Shown here piece by piece: positions 12,090 through 24,345 of a DNA stretch of 64,000 nt (its first letter is position 1; each line of letters begins with the position of its first letter). Under the pieces are notes generated by a model. It saw only the letters and a list, made by a program, of their open reading frames with translations, searched no databases and was not told where the DNA came from. Position numbers and translations under genes: made by a program. The DNA comes from Anastrepha obliqua. Its lineage: Eukaryota; Arthropoda; Insecta; Diptera; Tephritidae. Location: assembly GCF_027943255.1 (NCBI RefSeq), contig NC_072892.1, positions 26,497,792-26,561,791 of the forward strand. The letters run 5' to 3'.

Positions 12090-13312
12090 ACTAATGCTGG
12101 TACCTCTGTCTTCACTGATAGCTCCAAAATGTAATCGGGAGTCGCAGCAGAGGTTTTTTCTAAATCAGCTACCTCTATTCCCTTAAAACTTTCGAATACT
12201 GCTAGTGTTTCTCAGGCAGAAATCTTTGTGATCTTGCAGGCATGCAGAATGCTGAAATAACGCTGGAGCTAGGGAGATATTAAAATTTTTTCTGATAGCC
12301 AAGCCGAGATCAAGGCTCCGACGTTGCTATGGTGCAGATCCAAGCTGGTCAACATCTGTAAGGAGAAGAGTAAATCTTATGGGTGTGCATGAAATGTTAC
12401 ATGGATCTGGGTTCCAGAATAGAGGAACATAGAGGGAAGTGAAATTGCTGATGAGTTTTCCAGGACGGGGAAGACTGAATTGGTTTCAGTAGTCTCCTAC
12501 CCGGCTACAGCATATCCCTCACTGTTGTTAAAGCAGAATTGAAAAACTTATTTATTAGGAAAGCACAGAACAGATGGATCTCCATTTCTTCATGCGCTAT
12601 TTCGAAAACCCTTTGGCCTCAGTACAAAAGACGCAGGACACAGAAAGTCCTGGGAACTCCACGCCATTCTTTTTTTAAGCTCGTAGCTCTAGCTCGTAAC
12701 GGTCAGTGAACGTTCGGCACACACAAAGAAAAGCTAGGTTTACTATTTAATCCCCATTACCTGCAATCCCCCTGCTGTTCAGAGAAGGATACTGTCCGCG
12801 TTTTGTTGCTAGCTGATTAGGTTCCCTGAGTACTCCTTTATTCGACAGCCTGGGGCAATGCTAAATCCCATCAACCTTCTCCGTTACCTCAACAACTCTG
12901 ATTGGCTGTAGATATCTGCCCGTTGGAGGTCTCATAATGGTAACAAAACGGTGCTTTAGTGCTACTTGGAGAGTGCAAGACTAGTCAGTGCCAAAAACAG
13001 TCTGAACTTCTATTATAGCTTATGCCAGCCAATACTCCATGATCTCTCTAAATCTGTACCATCAGTGTTATCATTGGGTAACATTTATAAACTTGTCTAT
13101 TATTTAGAATTCACCACCTCGATCCTTTGGTTAAACCAATCAGCCTATCTTAAGAAACTGTTCTCAATCTGCCCAGACCCCCCATTAATCTGGGAATTCT
13201 TCGAAGTGCTTTGCATTCGTACAGGAAGGACTGAGTGAATTACACCTCTACCTCAAATCTTTAGCTTAAAAGAAATCGTTTGGTGGGGCCTCGATGTTAT
13301 GTTATGTTATGT
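12090..13312 (+). mobile_element. Decayed LINE RNase H fragment with TTATG-repeat tail
   Basis: Badly decayed RNase H can be read on the plus strand: TSVFTDSSKM (first Asp), VSQAEIFVILQACRML (Glu), KIFSDSQAEIKA (Asp) and EGSEIADEFSRTGKTELV (last Asp), with stop codons and shifts between them. Near 12770-12970 the C-terminal and 3' untranslated segments match in wording the minus-strand copies at 21.7 kb and 58.1 kb (a TAGATATCTGCC...GGTCTCATAATGGTA block). About 320 bases later TGTTATGTTATGTTATG (about 13294-13312) may be the short-repeat 3' tail typical of some RNase H LINEs; that last link is inferred. Confidence 0.65.
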
Positions 13313-14695
13313 GACATGAGCAAAAGTCAAAGGAAATGCCGCATGTTCGGTTTGAAGAGCCGCAGTAAGCTTAGCTTTCTTCGCTCAACTTACCGATAGG
13401 CAAAGTTACCAGCATACACCGCAGGTGTGCAGATTGGTATATATTTTATTAATAGCTGACTCAGCCTGCTCATTGCGCAGGAATCTTAGAGAGGCCACTC
13501 AAATTCCCAAGTACTTTTGTAGATATTTTCCTTGCACAGTCTTCTGCTTATCCGCATCTGGGAATACCACTGTGTTCCGGGACTCAGATGAACTTTAGAG
13601 TTATTTTATTTTGTTGGATGTCTCCTCAAGGGTCAATGTTAGATGTTGGAATCCAGAAACAAATGGAACCCTTAATGGGAATACAGTCCGGGCCAGTCTG
13701 CCAGTCCAAAATGGATTTGCAGGGTAACAATTTTTCGAAAAGAAACTGCTTCCTGGCCTACAGGTACACTTAAAATAAAAAACAAACGGCGTGAATCTTC
13801 AGCGAATCCTTCTAATTGTGTGTATTTTTTTAAATTTTTTCTTTAGTGTTTCGGTAACAAAGTTCACAAGGTGAAATTTTGAAAATCCAAAATAATTTTT
13901 AAATTGAAAGGAAAAAGTAAATTTATCCTGAGAGTTAATTTTTCAATGCCTTATTAAAGTCTTAAGCAAAAAATAGTCGGTCGATGTCTAAAAAATTATT
14001 TTCTCAATGCTTTTAAGTTAATTTCTGATTAAGTTTATCATCAGCTGAACTGCCGATTAGTTACTACACGAAACAAAAGTTTCACCTGATGGCAGCAAAA
14101 GTAACCAATAAAGTTTTATTTTGCCATCGCCTTGAAAGTGCATGCAAGTTCTTATAATTTTAATAAGCGACAATCAACAAGAGTTCGCTCCCATGACAGG
14201 CGCTTCTACGTTACCGAAACGACCTCGATTTATATTCGGCAAAGGATTGCCACTCCAGCAGCATTTTCCGTATATGTAGCTACAACAAAAACAACCAACA
14301 AGAGTCTATAAAAATCGCAGTTTGACCAAGGATGATAGATTATCAGTTTTGGCCATCAGTTTTGACGAAAAACAAAATTGTGCTAATAACTTCAAGATAG
14401 AAGATAGATTACCACGTCACTGGGTACTCGCCAGCAGAATTCTGCCCACTCATTTCACGATTGTTCAAACATTTGCCCAATCAGTCGTTGTTCGCATAGT
14501 GGACAAAATTTAGAAGGTGTGGCCAATATCAGATAATTAAGCGGTCCTCAGCGAATTTGAGTTATCCAGTTGATTGGCTGACGTAACCAAGGTTATGACA
14601 GCGGTTTGATTACGAGATTGTGTTGGGGATATATAAGGATTAGATTGGATAAGATTTGTGAGGGTTGGACAAGTCCAAGCACTCAGTCAGGATAC
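13313..14695. other. Unassigned, possibly old LINE-derived sequence
   Basis: No motif is firm enough to call. The segment 13440-13560 (AAATTCCCAAGTACTTTTG on the plus strand) resembles in wording the minus-strand RT thumb seen in LINE copies elsewhere here, but it is too short to claim. The rest is AT-rich and featureless. Confidence 0.35.
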
Positions 14696-14699
14696 CCTT

Positions 14700-16235
14700 G
14701 TACTACACCCGGATAGATTTCAGTAGAAAGAATAGAGATAGGAAAGATAAAGAGTGGGTGGTGAGACAGATAAATTAGTTTAAGGTCACTCTTCCACAAA
14801 TCTCGTGGATTCATTGATGAATCTTACGAGATCCGGAAGAGGAAGAGTATGAACTTTATCCATACTCAGTATATCGTAACCCAATATCCTAAGTCTGAAT
14901 TCGCCGGACAGCTACAGAGAAAATGCTCTGCAGTGTCGTCATCCTCAAGACAGTATAGACATATCGGGCTGTCTACGACCCCCATGGCAGCCATATGCTG
15001 AACACAGGCGTTGTGCCCTGTGATTACACCCACCAGAACTCTCAGGTCCTTTCTGCTGAGTTTTAGGAGAAAGGTCGCTATTATCCTGTTGGGTTCTTTC
15101 ACAAAGCACTTGGCTACTCTGCACGAGTTCAACCCAGACCAACGTACTCTATGGGTAGACCTCATGAAGTAGTCAATGCATAGTTGAATCGATGCAGAAT
15201 TGACGACTAGAAAGGGTTCAGGGTCTAGTGGCATACTTGCAGAGCCTTCATTAGCCAGTTTATCAGCTAACTCGTTCCTTGTAATACCACAATGTCCAGG
15301 CACCCAAATAAGACTAACTTTGTTGTGTTTTGCAACACTGTTCAGTTTTGTCTTACATTCACCAACTAACTTCGAAGAGCAGCAGTGGGTTAGCAAGGGC
15401 TTTCAGTGCAGCTTGACTTTCACTACAAATTCCAATACTGCTACCACGCCACTTTTTCTCAATTAGCCAGTACGCCACATTCAAGGTGGCATAGACTTCC
15501 GTAAGGAATACCGTGGCCATCTGTCCTGTGGTATAGGAGCACTTAGTGTCTTCGTCTAAGTACCATCCAGATCCGCTACTATCACTGGTTTTGGATACGT
15601 CGGTGTAGAAAGTGTGCTGATAGCTCGTTAATAGGTTCTCTTAATCATTAATTTCTATCTGGAATCAAAACATCATACTTGTCCACTGGCATCGTTTAAC
15701 TTGAGCCTATACGCCGCCTTCATTATCTCCTTTCGAATTTGAAGATCTAGAGGTTGCAAGTTCAGAATGGCATTAAAAGCATCACCAGATGTCGTACTCA
15801 TGGCATGTCGTACACAAGCACACACTTCTCTGTAGCCAGTTTAGGGGGTTTACTCTGGAATTAACCATTGTGGCTTTCCCCCATACTACAGAGGCGTATG
15901 TATAGTAATAATGGGTCTAATCAGGGTGATGTACAGTCAGTGTACTATTGCCGGCCTTAGACCCCATGCCTTGCCAAAGGTTCTCTTACACTGCCAGGAG
16001 ACTTTTAGCGTTCGAGAGGCCTTCTACTCAACGTGCTTCTTCCAGATAAGCTTACTATCTAGGATTATTCCTAAGTATTTAACCTCAAAAGACAGTTGCA
16101 GGATTCACCGAAAGACCATGCAATTCGCACCAATACTCAATCTTATTTAGAGCTACCTGCATTTTATTGCATATAACTTGAAGTGATCGTCCTGAGACTA
16201 GAGATTAATACGCACACATCGACTGCGTAGGCTTG
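14700..16235 (-). mobile_element. LINE fragment: RT thumb, RNase H, zinc-knuckle end
   Basis: Reading leftwards from 16235: AYAVDVCVLI (the catalytic YADD changed to YAVD), RSLQVICNKMQVALNKIEYW, LHGLSVNPATVF and LRYLGIILDSKLIWKKHVE form the end of the RT. ACVRHAMSTTSGDAFNAILN and LQPLDLQIRKEIMKAAYRL follow. RNase H is TDVSKTSDSSGSGWYLDEDT, FLTEVYATLNVAYWL, ICSESQAALKAL (Asp to Glu) and VSLIWVPGHCGITRNELADK. The end has LVGVITGHNACVQHMAAMG and CLYCLEDDDTAEHFLCSCPA. Stops and frame changes break it. The 3' part (about 14700-14800) shares an AGAGATAGGAAAGA-type sequence with the fragment at 22.4 kb, so both are one subfamily. Confidence 0.85.
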
Positions 16236-17590
16236 GATATATAAGGAGAAAAGTCAACAAAATTTTCACTCATTTTACTTAGTTGTCCTTTAAACAAGGA
16301 CTGATTAGACGAGTGCGTGAAATGAGTGGACATATTTCGGCTGCCGAATCTCCTGCGACGTGGCATCCGAAGTTGCCTGCAAAAGTTTGTTTTCGCCATA
16401 GCTAATGACCAAACCTAGTAAATCTGTCAATCTTGAGGGTGCGTTGATATTTTTCGTATACCACCAACATAATCTCATTTTTTTTGTAAATAATTCGATA
16501 GCATAATTCTGCTGCCTAATCTCCGATGACGTTACTTTCACAATTTTGCTTCGGAACTTTGTAATTAATCATCACTGATCCTAGCTAATAATGGATAAAC
16601 GGAGCACAACGAAGCTCCTGCTCCTCGCTCCTCATCTACTGAATATTTTTTAATGACGTTGCTTTAAAAACATTTTGCAGAATTTAGTGAATTCAGTGTA
16701 AAACAAATGTACCTAATTTTATGTTATACAATTAAATGAATGTAATATATGTATATATTGTCAAGAGCGCAACCGCATCATTCACTTCGTCACTCACGTT
16801 TTCTGGCCGAAGTTCAAGTATATTACAAACTGATGTGGACGCCGTTAGTGCAGAAATGCTGCGCAAACAAATCCGCGAACATATCCATACGTCAGTGGCT
16901 AACTTTAAAAAAATTATTCTTACTTTTCTTTATTCGTCAACAAACTTGTTTCTGTCGTCCAGTTGCCTTATAAATTTGCATAATAACAGATTTTAAAACA
17001 TATCAACAGCATCTACATCCATAAGTACATACATGAGCGCCCATTCAAGGTGCAACGTAACAGCTGCTGAGGTGGCTTAATGGTCCTAAAGTGATCGATC
17101 CGTCGACACAACCTGTTGGGTCCAGTGGCAAAGAATTGCTGGCCGCTAAAAATGAAGGAAAATTAAAATACGGAAGCAGCGAAACTAATGACCAAAAATA
17201 ACAATTATTAAGTTGCGGGATGTGACATAACTTTAAAAAATTGAAATGCGCCGAAAAGGTGTTTACAGTAATCAAATTCTTAATTGAAAGACAGCTGCTG
17301 AAGGTTGAAGTGGTAAATCAAAAAATTATGTCTACTGAGCGCAAGTGAGTGACTTAGCTGGGCACGTGGGAAGTTGAGTTGCTGCTGTTGAGAAGTTCGT
17401 GTGTGGAAGAAGGGAAGTTAGAGAAGTTTGTTTGAAGCTGATTTTTGTGTTCAGAAGAAGTTATGCTGCTCCTAACTAAACTGAATATTGAAATTGTACT
17501 TAGGCATTGAGTGCTCTGAATACTTATACTTTTTCATATGTATTTTCTACTCATAAATTATATTCAGTTCCGTGGCAAATTTGCCTTTTA
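16236..17590. other. Unassigned sequence
   Basis: The LINE stops sharply near 16235, which looks like 5' truncation at insertion. Nothing else is recognised up to the transposase relic at 17593. Confidence 0.45.
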
Positions 17591-17592
17591 AC

Positions 17593-18485
17593 CATGAAGT
17601 GGGGAGCTAAAGAAAATCGCATTGCAGGTTAGGCAAAACAAAAGTGTGGAAAAAGTGCTAACGAGATTTACGAAGTGCTGAAAAAACTTAATATTATATT
17701 TCGAGAATGTTTATTTTCCACACGATCACTCGTTTTTGGAAAACGTCTGAAGTGACAGTAAGGAAAAGAAGTGGTCCTCCTCGCGTGGTTCGAATCAGGG
17801 CAGCCATAAAAGCCGTGCGAGAAAGAATTCGCAGAAATCCCCTTCGAAAACAGAAAATCTTGTCCTGGAAAATGAATGATCGACATGATTCATGTCAAGA
17901 CTAGTTAGAGATGACACACATGACAGCGTTTCGTCCCTCAACTGTTCAGTTCTTGACAACGCGCTTGAAGAAAATTAGACTGGACAGAGGACAGACAGCT
18001 TCTTCGGTGGCCTGCGGTCAACGGCCATGAAAATATTTTTTTGACAAATGAGAAAATTTTCACTGTCGAAGAAGTTTTTACTAAGCAAAACCACAAAATT
18101 TATGCTAAAACTTCTAAAGACGCAAAAAATGTTATTCCAAGGGTTCAGCGTGGTCACCATCCAGCCTTCATAATGATTTGGTGTAAAGTGTCTAGTAAAG
18201 GCGTTACATTTCTTCATTTCTGCGAAACTGGGGTACAACCGGGGCAAAGGTGTACCAGGAGGGTGTCTTAGAGGGCGTGGTGAAGCAGTTGAGCAGTACT
18301 TTCTGCAATGGAGAGCGTTGGATCTTCCAGCAATATTCTACTACAGCTCGTAAGGCAAAAACCACCCAGCAATGGCTAAAAAACAATATTCCCGCAGAAG
18401 AAGTCCATATCTGAATCCATTGGCCTACAGTTTGTGGTCAGAATTGGAGAACATGGCCTGTAGAAGAGCTTAGAGAAAGTCTCTT
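17593..18485 (+). pseudogene. Mariner-like transposase relic, DD37D (maT)-type layout, copy 1
   Basis: Starting near a KWGAKENRIAG reading, fragments follow in order: KRSGPPRVVRIRAAIKAVRE and RIRRNPLRKQKILSWKMN (DNA-binding half); ENIFLTNEKIFTVEEVF (first catalytic site, usually LFTDEKIF, here Asp to Asn); NHKIYAKTSKDAKNVIPRVQ; GVTFLHFCETGVQ; and a QQYSTTARKAKTTQQWLKNN segment where QQDSAPAHKAK is usual. After NNIPAEEVH a stretch is missing and LNPLAYSLWSELENMAC follows, with the last Asp changed to Ala. By family knowledge the spacing in intact relatives would be DD37D (maT-like). All three catalytic positions are changed. A partner copy is at 28.3 kb. Confidence 0.77.
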
Positions 18486-18519
18486 ACTTCTTTCCTCCCG
18501 AGATAGAAAGAGAGAGACA

Positions 18520-18838
18520 TCGGGACTATGTAATCAGTCCTCTTCGAGTTGTACTGAGCTTGTCCCGGTAATATACTGGCGTGGCCATACGTTTTTTCTC
18601 TTCAGCGACCCGTTTCATTTAACCTAAATAACTTGTTAGCCATCTTCTTGCCATGGAGATCCACCGGATTAACATGTGTCAGTGCGTTAAGAGCCTCCCT
18701 AGAGAAATTTCAGCTTTCTTTATCCGATCTTTAATGTTCAGTTTTCAGCTAAGGTGGGAGTCCAAGATTACTTCTAAGTACTTTACACTGGATAAAATTA
18801 GGAGACTTTGTCCATCAATTACTGGTAGCATAGGCTAG
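18520..18838 (-). mobile_element. LINE RT-thumb fragment (same family as 51.6 kb)
   Basis: The minus strand carries YQ*LMDKVS-like and KLNIKDRIKKAEISL readings. The plus-strand wording (TTTTTTCTCTTCAGCGACCC, TTAACATGTGTCAGTGCGTT) parallels the LINE at 51530-51660. It is the stretch between RT and RNase H, cut at both ends. The left end abuts the mariner-like relic. The right end has AGGCTAGGTTAGGTTGG (18831-18847), the short-repeat tail of the next LINE fragment. Confidence 0.7.
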
Positions 18839-19811
18839 GTTAGGTTGGTATGGTTGCCCAAGGAATGAGCACACTTGGACGAAGAAAAAATGGATTCGTC
18901 CTTTGTGATACCATTATGAAGGAGGTGAGGTGAAAGAGAAAGACCAATGGGATAAAGGGAGAGGGCGGGGAGAGGTGGTGCTGGGATGGTTAGGAGCGTG
19001 TGGATTACGAACGATGACTATGCTGCGTTCACGTCAACCGCTCTGAGCTGCTGATGAAATTCAGCAGATTTTTAATGTCAGCGCCAGCTATACCAGCAGG
19101 CGTAGCAAAGAAGTAAGAGCCAAGATGCCTTGATATTAGCCCCGCCAGAGCAGGGCAGCTAAGGAGAAGGTGCTGAGATGATTCCACTTCATCCTCCATA
19201 CATCCAGCGCAAAAAGGACTCGAGGTGATTCCAAGTCTCACAGCATGCATTCCTCGCGCATAGTGACCTGTGAGAAAACCCACGAGATTCGAGAGCTGAT
19301 ATTTTGTCAACCTCAGAAGCTCGCCCGAGTGCCCCCGGTCCACACGTGGCCAGAGGGATTTTGCGACCTTACAAGTTTGTGTACTTGCCCAACGCTCGCT
19401 GAGTTGACGCGATGCCCATCTTTCCAAGAGCAGACCGCAGGTAGTCAGGGGGATCCCAATTCTCTCCCTTCGCTGGGAAATCACCTCACATGTCTCTTGT
19501 CTAACCAGCTCATCTGCCTCAGTTTCCCGCAAAGTCGCTGTGAGCAGGAACCTATGTCAAAGAATTCGGACGCAGCCGAAAGTGAGGTCAAGCATTCGTT
19601 GACCAGTTTCGAATGCACCGTCACTGACCCGAGGGCCCTTATTGCTGCTTGGCTGTTGGAGTAAATATTTACTTTCTGATAGCATAAAATTTGGTACTTT
19701 GTATTTAGCAATAAAAGGCACGAGTTCTGTTATACGTGGACTCAAACTTAAGCCACAGCCTGTAGCCCCAGAGTTAAGCTTACTTAGCGCCCTTTTAATG
19801 ATGCTCAGCAA
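18835..19811 (-). mobile_element. LINE fragment: RT remnant fused to RNase H by deletion
   Basis: Reading leftwards: IIKRALSKLNSGATGCGLSL and ITELVPFIAKYKVPNFML (RT, next to the lost YADD) run straight into VNIYSNSQAAIRALGSVTVH, the middle of RNase H. About 0.8 kb of the usual element is therefore missing at about 19700. RNase H continues with HSKLVNECLTSLSAAS and, in another frame, ADELVRQETCEVISQ. The C-terminal part is KYQLSNLVGFLTGHYARGMH and CAGCMEDEVESSQHLLLSC. Its RT is closely alike to the copy at 52.1 kb (RALGELNSCATGCGLGLNPR). The 3' end carries TAGGTTAGG units. Confidence 0.82.
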
Positions 19812-21660
19812 GGTACTGTGATATATTTTTATTCTCCATTTGGAAATACGACCTAACTCGATTTACTTGTATTATAATATTTGAGAATGGTTCAAGAGAG
19901 AGCTGTAGTACCTAAAGACAGAGGGTTCGAGATGAAGCGATTGGAATTATGTTCGCAAATAAGCAAAGGAAAGCAGGTGAGTAGCAATTGAGCCTCTTAA
20001 CCTACGGTATTTCATTGGTATGCCGCCGTCTCTCTTGAAAGCGATATCCGAAAACATTTTACAAAACTATCCAACACATTTGAAAGCGATCTGCCCCAAC
20101 AAAAGCAATGAAGAACCTGTTGACATTGATCGCTGTCTGCTTGGCACACGTTTAACTCGCCGCCAGTCTATCTGTCGCTCAGCATTAGTGTCAACAACAA
20201 CAACATAGGTACGCACTCGTATGCAGCCAAAGCTGTTCAATTCACACGCACCCGCATGAGAAGATGTTGCGATGCGAGGGTGTTGCGGTTTGCATATCAT
20301 TGTGGTAATAAATTTAATGTTGAGGTTGTTGTTGTTGTTGTGAAATATGATCCACACATGGGTAGTTTGCTTGTTGCTTTGTCATTTGAAACTTCGCACA
20401 CGCGCTGCTGCTGTCGGCGGCAGTCAAGTGGCAAAGTAAAAGACCAAAACCAAATGAGATCAAGACCGAGGAGATGGCGAGTCATAAGAGGAGGATTTGT
20501 ATGCATTCATATGCTTACGCTTAATTTAACCGATTAAGAAGCAACTGGTGTTGCATTAACAACAACTAGAAAAAAAAATGAATGAAGAAGAGCTGACAAC
20601 TAGCGGCAATTGCTTTTACGTTTTGCATTTCTCCCTTCTACTGTGGAGTGACCCCACTCGCTTTTGATGCAGTTGCGGTTGGTTGCAACATTATTGAATG
20701 TCGGCACAAAAGCGCCAGTGACTGCCGCTTATGCGTGTGTGGGCGATAATAGCGCCTGGCGCTCGCCGATGCTGCCTACTGTCTGCCACTGCCTTCGCCA
20801 TTCAGGATTTCTTAGAATTCCTTCTGCGGTTTTTCCACGCCGTTGCAAGTGTCGCGCGAAATTGATATTCATGGCTTCGAATTGCAGACCGCCCACACAC
20901 GTAGTCAGTGCTGTCCATACATACATATATCGCATTCGTTGCGGCGGTTGGGTGTGCACAGCAAGTAGCCACTGGCTGTTTTCTGTTGACAAGCTTTTGC
21001 GCCTTCAATTCGATCGGCTGTCAATCATTGCGTGCCAGTGATTGACCTCATTTCTTGTTGATACTTGAATTACTGTTTTCATTCAATATTGCGGAGTTTC
21101 AAGGCTGTTAAGGCAATGTGTATGTACACTTTGGCAGTAAGGCGGTTTCGAACTTTGTGGTCATTAAGATTTCTCGATTCAAACGGAAACGGAAGTCGAA
21201 CTCTGTGGTTTTGTGATGGAATTTGACGCGGGTGTGGGAAGCTGATTTCTCACATAAAAGGGAGTTCTAAAAAGCACTAGCAAAATGATATATAATTTGT
21301 CGGGATACAAAAACGAAACACTAGTTGAATATTTTTTTTATATTGATCGAAGAAAATGAACAGAACAAATTTAGTTCACGCTCAAGTTTGTCAAGTCAGT
21401 GAATGTTATTCTCAACTTTGACCTGAGCTATCGTCTCGCCAAATTATACAACTTTGGAATTGATCAGTCATAACCGTCAATCATCGTCATCAATCAAATC
21501 GTTTTCAAACCGGAACGATTATCAAACTAAAAATTACTTTACATTAATCAATTGAAATGGAAAAAAGGTGAAGGTGAAGAATCAAGCGGAGGTAAAGGCT
21601 AAAGCTCAGTTGAAAAAAATTTAGTCTCGCATGGTTGGATTTTCTGTAGTCACTCTGGTA
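19812..21660. other. Unassigned sequence, some leader-like
   Basis: No transposon motif is seen. 20150-21040 has GTT/CAA tracts (GTTGTTGTTGTTGTTG at 20326-20341) and is richer in G+C than its neighbours, like Drosophilid regulatory or untranslated DNA. No exon with defined ends can be supported. Confidence 0.4.
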
Positions 21661-21664
21661 GGCA

Positions 21665-22340
21665 AGTAGGTGAAATGGTTTAAGTAACACCTTGGCGGTC
21701 CCCAAGTAACACTAAAGCGTCGTTTTGATACCATTATGAGACCTCTAACAGGCAGATATCTACAGCCTACCAGAGTTGTTGATGAATGGAGAAGGGTGGT
21801 TGGATTTAAGTGGAAGCATTACCGCAGACTGTTTAAGGATGGAGCTCCCAGTTGCTTTAATCGTCTAGCTGTCAAGCCCGGACAGTTACAGAGAAAATGC
21901 TCAACAGTCTCCTTCTCTGAAAAGTCGCCACAGCTTCTGTAATTGAGATTAAATGGTAAACCTAGCTTTTCTGCGTGTGTGCCGATTATCCAATGACCGG
22001 TAAACACAGCTACGAGTTTGGAAAGCGAATGGCTTGGTGTCCCCATAATTGTGTGCGTCCTGCGTCTAATGTACTGGGGCCAAAGGGTTTTCGAAATAGC
22101 ACGAAGAAGTGGAGCTTCATCGCTTCTGCGCTTTCCTGAGAAATAACTTCAGCAATTTCCCATTAGCAACAGCCACGGAGATGTTGATCACCGGGTGGGA
22201 GACCTCTGAGACCAATTCAGTCGCCCCCTTCCTGCCAAGGCGACCAAGAATTTCATTTCATCTCTATGTTCCTATGTGAAATTTGAATAGGTCGAGCGAA
22301 AGAGCACCAAGAGATTTGATGGCTTCTAAGAGGTGGCTCT
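21665..22340 (-). mobile_element. LINE 3' fragment: RNase H end, zinc-knuckle and tail
   Basis: Minus-strand readings: AIKSLGALSLDLFKFH, GRLGRKGATELVSEVSHPVI, VAVANGKLLKLFLRKAQKR, then SLSKLVAVFTGHWIIGTHAE and CGDFSEKETVEHFLCNCPGL (cysteine/histidine cluster). The 3' untranslated part matches the copy at 58.1 kb. The extreme 3' end reads TTTCACCTACTTGCCTACC on the minus strand, a degenerate CCTA-repeat tail. Both RT and the first half of RNase H are missing. Confidence 0.78.
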
Positions 22341-22344
22341 GGAA

Positions 22345-22820
22345 AGGGGGTAGATATTCAAGGAGGAAAGGAGAAAAGTATCAGAGAAAGAGATAGGAAA
22401 GAATAGAGACAGAGGTAAAGGTAGTTAGTCCTGTGAGAATTTTCCAGATTCAGTGGCAAATCTGTAAGTATCCTCCAGTTTTAGAGAACGAATATTACTC
22501 ATTCTCACGACATCGTAACCCAAGTTCGTAGCCTTGCTCTAACAAAGCAGGACACTCACAGAGAAAGTGCTCAGTGCTAACCGCCTCCTCCAAGCAAGAC
22601 ACGCACGTTGGGTTCTCAATGATTCCAATGGTGGTCATATGCTGGTTGTATGCTTTATTAATGCTAACCATCAACCGACCGTCTTTCCTTCCAAGTTTTA
22701 GTAGAAAGTTTGACAGTTTTCAGTTCGGACTTGTCACAAAACACTTTGCAGTTCTAGACCGGACCATCGCTCTTTATGTATTGGAACCCAGATCAACGAA
22801 ATGTTACCTGCACGCTCAAG
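22345..22820 (-). mobile_element. LINE 3' fragment (same subfamily as 14.7 kb)
   Basis: The minus strand encodes GRKDGRLMVSINKAYNQHMT, IIENPTCVSCLEEAVSTEHF and LCECPALLEQGYELGYDVV, the C-terminal part of ORF2 with its CysCys-His-Cys cluster. It parallels GHNACVQHMAAMG and CLEDDDTAEHFLCSCPA at 14.9 kb, and both share an AGAGATAGGAAAGA-like 3' untranslated part. It lies head to tail with the LINE fragment at 21.7-22.3 kb. Confidence 0.76.
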
Positions 22821-23424
22821 ATATTTGATCTCGTTCTTACAGAAGTTGACCATTTACCCTGTTACTTTACTAATCAAATTAGTTTCAATATATTTTTACA
22901 ATAAAGAACTTTAATGCACTTAAATATTTCGCAGGATTTATTCTTGATCAATCAGAATTATCTTCAATCAGTTAAGGAGAGAAAATTTGAAAACGATTAA
23001 GTTGAGAACCACTGACCAGCTTATGCTGCGATTGGGCGCCTTCAAACTTGATTAACTTGCCGAAGTGTCTGATGTTATATAGAAAGGTTGAAGTTGAACT
23101 TTGGAACGTTTCCACGAGATTAAACTTTGTGCTACCAGCCCGGATTCATATCCGGACCTGGACTGTCACTTCAGCAATATTCTACAAAAGAGCTTGGGGA
23201 ATAAGTATGGCGGATATTTTATGAAGTTATACCTGTAAAAACAATATCAACTTTCGAGCCCATAATTCACCCACTTTTGACCCTGGAAAATTAAATGCGT
23301 ATTTTTCGTGCACTGTACATACTCGCTGACTTATTTGTCCAAACAGTGTGCTTGCCAGGAAAAAGCTTAGATCAAAATAATGTAACTGATATCTGCTATC
23401 CGCTACCTTCATTATCACACATTG
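22821..23424. other. Unassigned sequence
   Basis: AT-rich, with no recognisable coding segment or terminal repeat. It may include the 5' part of the Tc1 element that follows. Confidence 0.4.
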
Positions 23425-24345
23425 AAAAAAGACTGGAATAGGCTAAGGGAAATTCAGAACGGAATTGGACAAACGTAATATTCACGGATCAATTTTTCTT
23501 TTGAGTGCGCATACATCAAATGTTAAGTCTGCCCTTCTCTTTTGTAAACCTCAACCTGAGGTACATCCTGCACATTTGGTGGCCAGACAATTGGATATCG
23601 AACGCCGACTTACACCGACGATGCCAATAAAAAGACTTGCGCAAGAAATCAGAGAGTGTAAGTGAAGGTGGCTCGGCTATACGCGTACACTACGCAAGGG
23701 AGGCGCGAAGATCAGCAGGCAAGCACTAGACTGGAGTCGCCAGGGTCAGTGCAGCAAGTAAAATCAAAAGCAGGGAATAGAACGGATTGGAAAAAATTGG
23801 CTTTCGCCCTATGCTCCGCAACGGAGCGCGAGGAACTGTGATAATTATGATACGTTGGCGCTGGTGTACAGCTGATAATCGACAACTTCAACTTCCAGTG
23901 TTAAGCATTCAGTTAGGGTTCATGTTTGGTGCTGCTTCTCCGAAAAAGGATTTGCCCGTTTATTTGTGTTTACCGCCAATTGAATGCAGATTTGATGAAT
24001 AAATTTACCAAAAAGCATTCTTACCGTCAGCTGCGAAGATGTTTGGAGAAACTACCAGCTAACCTTGGATTTTATAAGAAGACCACGAACCCAAGCATCG
24101 AAGCCGAAGGAACGTAGAGCGAAAACAGCAAAATGGGAATGAAATGTTGGATTGGCCTTCACAGTCGCCTGATGCCAACCCTATGGAAAATGTTTGTGCA
24201 ATAGTTAAGCAAAAGCTAAAACAAAAACAAATATGGACGGTCAAATTGTTGTCAGGGCGAATTCGGCTGATTTGGAGCCGAATACCTCCATAACTTGGGC
24301 AGAAATTAACACAAAAGATGATTCGAAAATGTGAAACCATAATAG
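23425..24345 (+). pseudogene. Tc1-like (S-element-type) transposase relic, interrupted
   Basis: RNWTNVIFTDQFFF near 23460-23510 holds the first catalytic Asp. After an interruption (see the LINE tail at 23590-23845) the frame SVKHSVRVHVWCCFSEKGFA (about 23900) and QKAFLPSAAKMFGE (about 24010) continue. Then DHEPKHRSRRNVERKQQNGN carries the second site, reading D-H-E-P-K-H where DNDPKH is usual, and MLDWPSQSPDANPMENV carries the third. The C-terminus VKLLSGRIRLIWSRIPP and KMIRKCETIIANGG agrees with S-like Tc1 elements of flies. Several stop codons are present. Two further relics with similar C-terminal wording are at 40.4 and 53.1 kb. Confidence 0.82.
23590..23845 (+). mobile_element. LINE ORF2 C-terminus lodged in the Tc1 relic
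   Basis: WRWLGYTRTLRKGGAKISRQ, ALDWSRQGQ and then WKKLAFALCSATEREEL ending in TGA match the typical C-terminus found after the RT of some LINEs (WRWIGHTLRK...ALxWNPQG...W...LCSPxxxxEx). A related but separate copy is at 29.0 kb. Position and strand suggest insertion into the Tc1 sequence, or joining by deletion. Confidence 0.62.
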
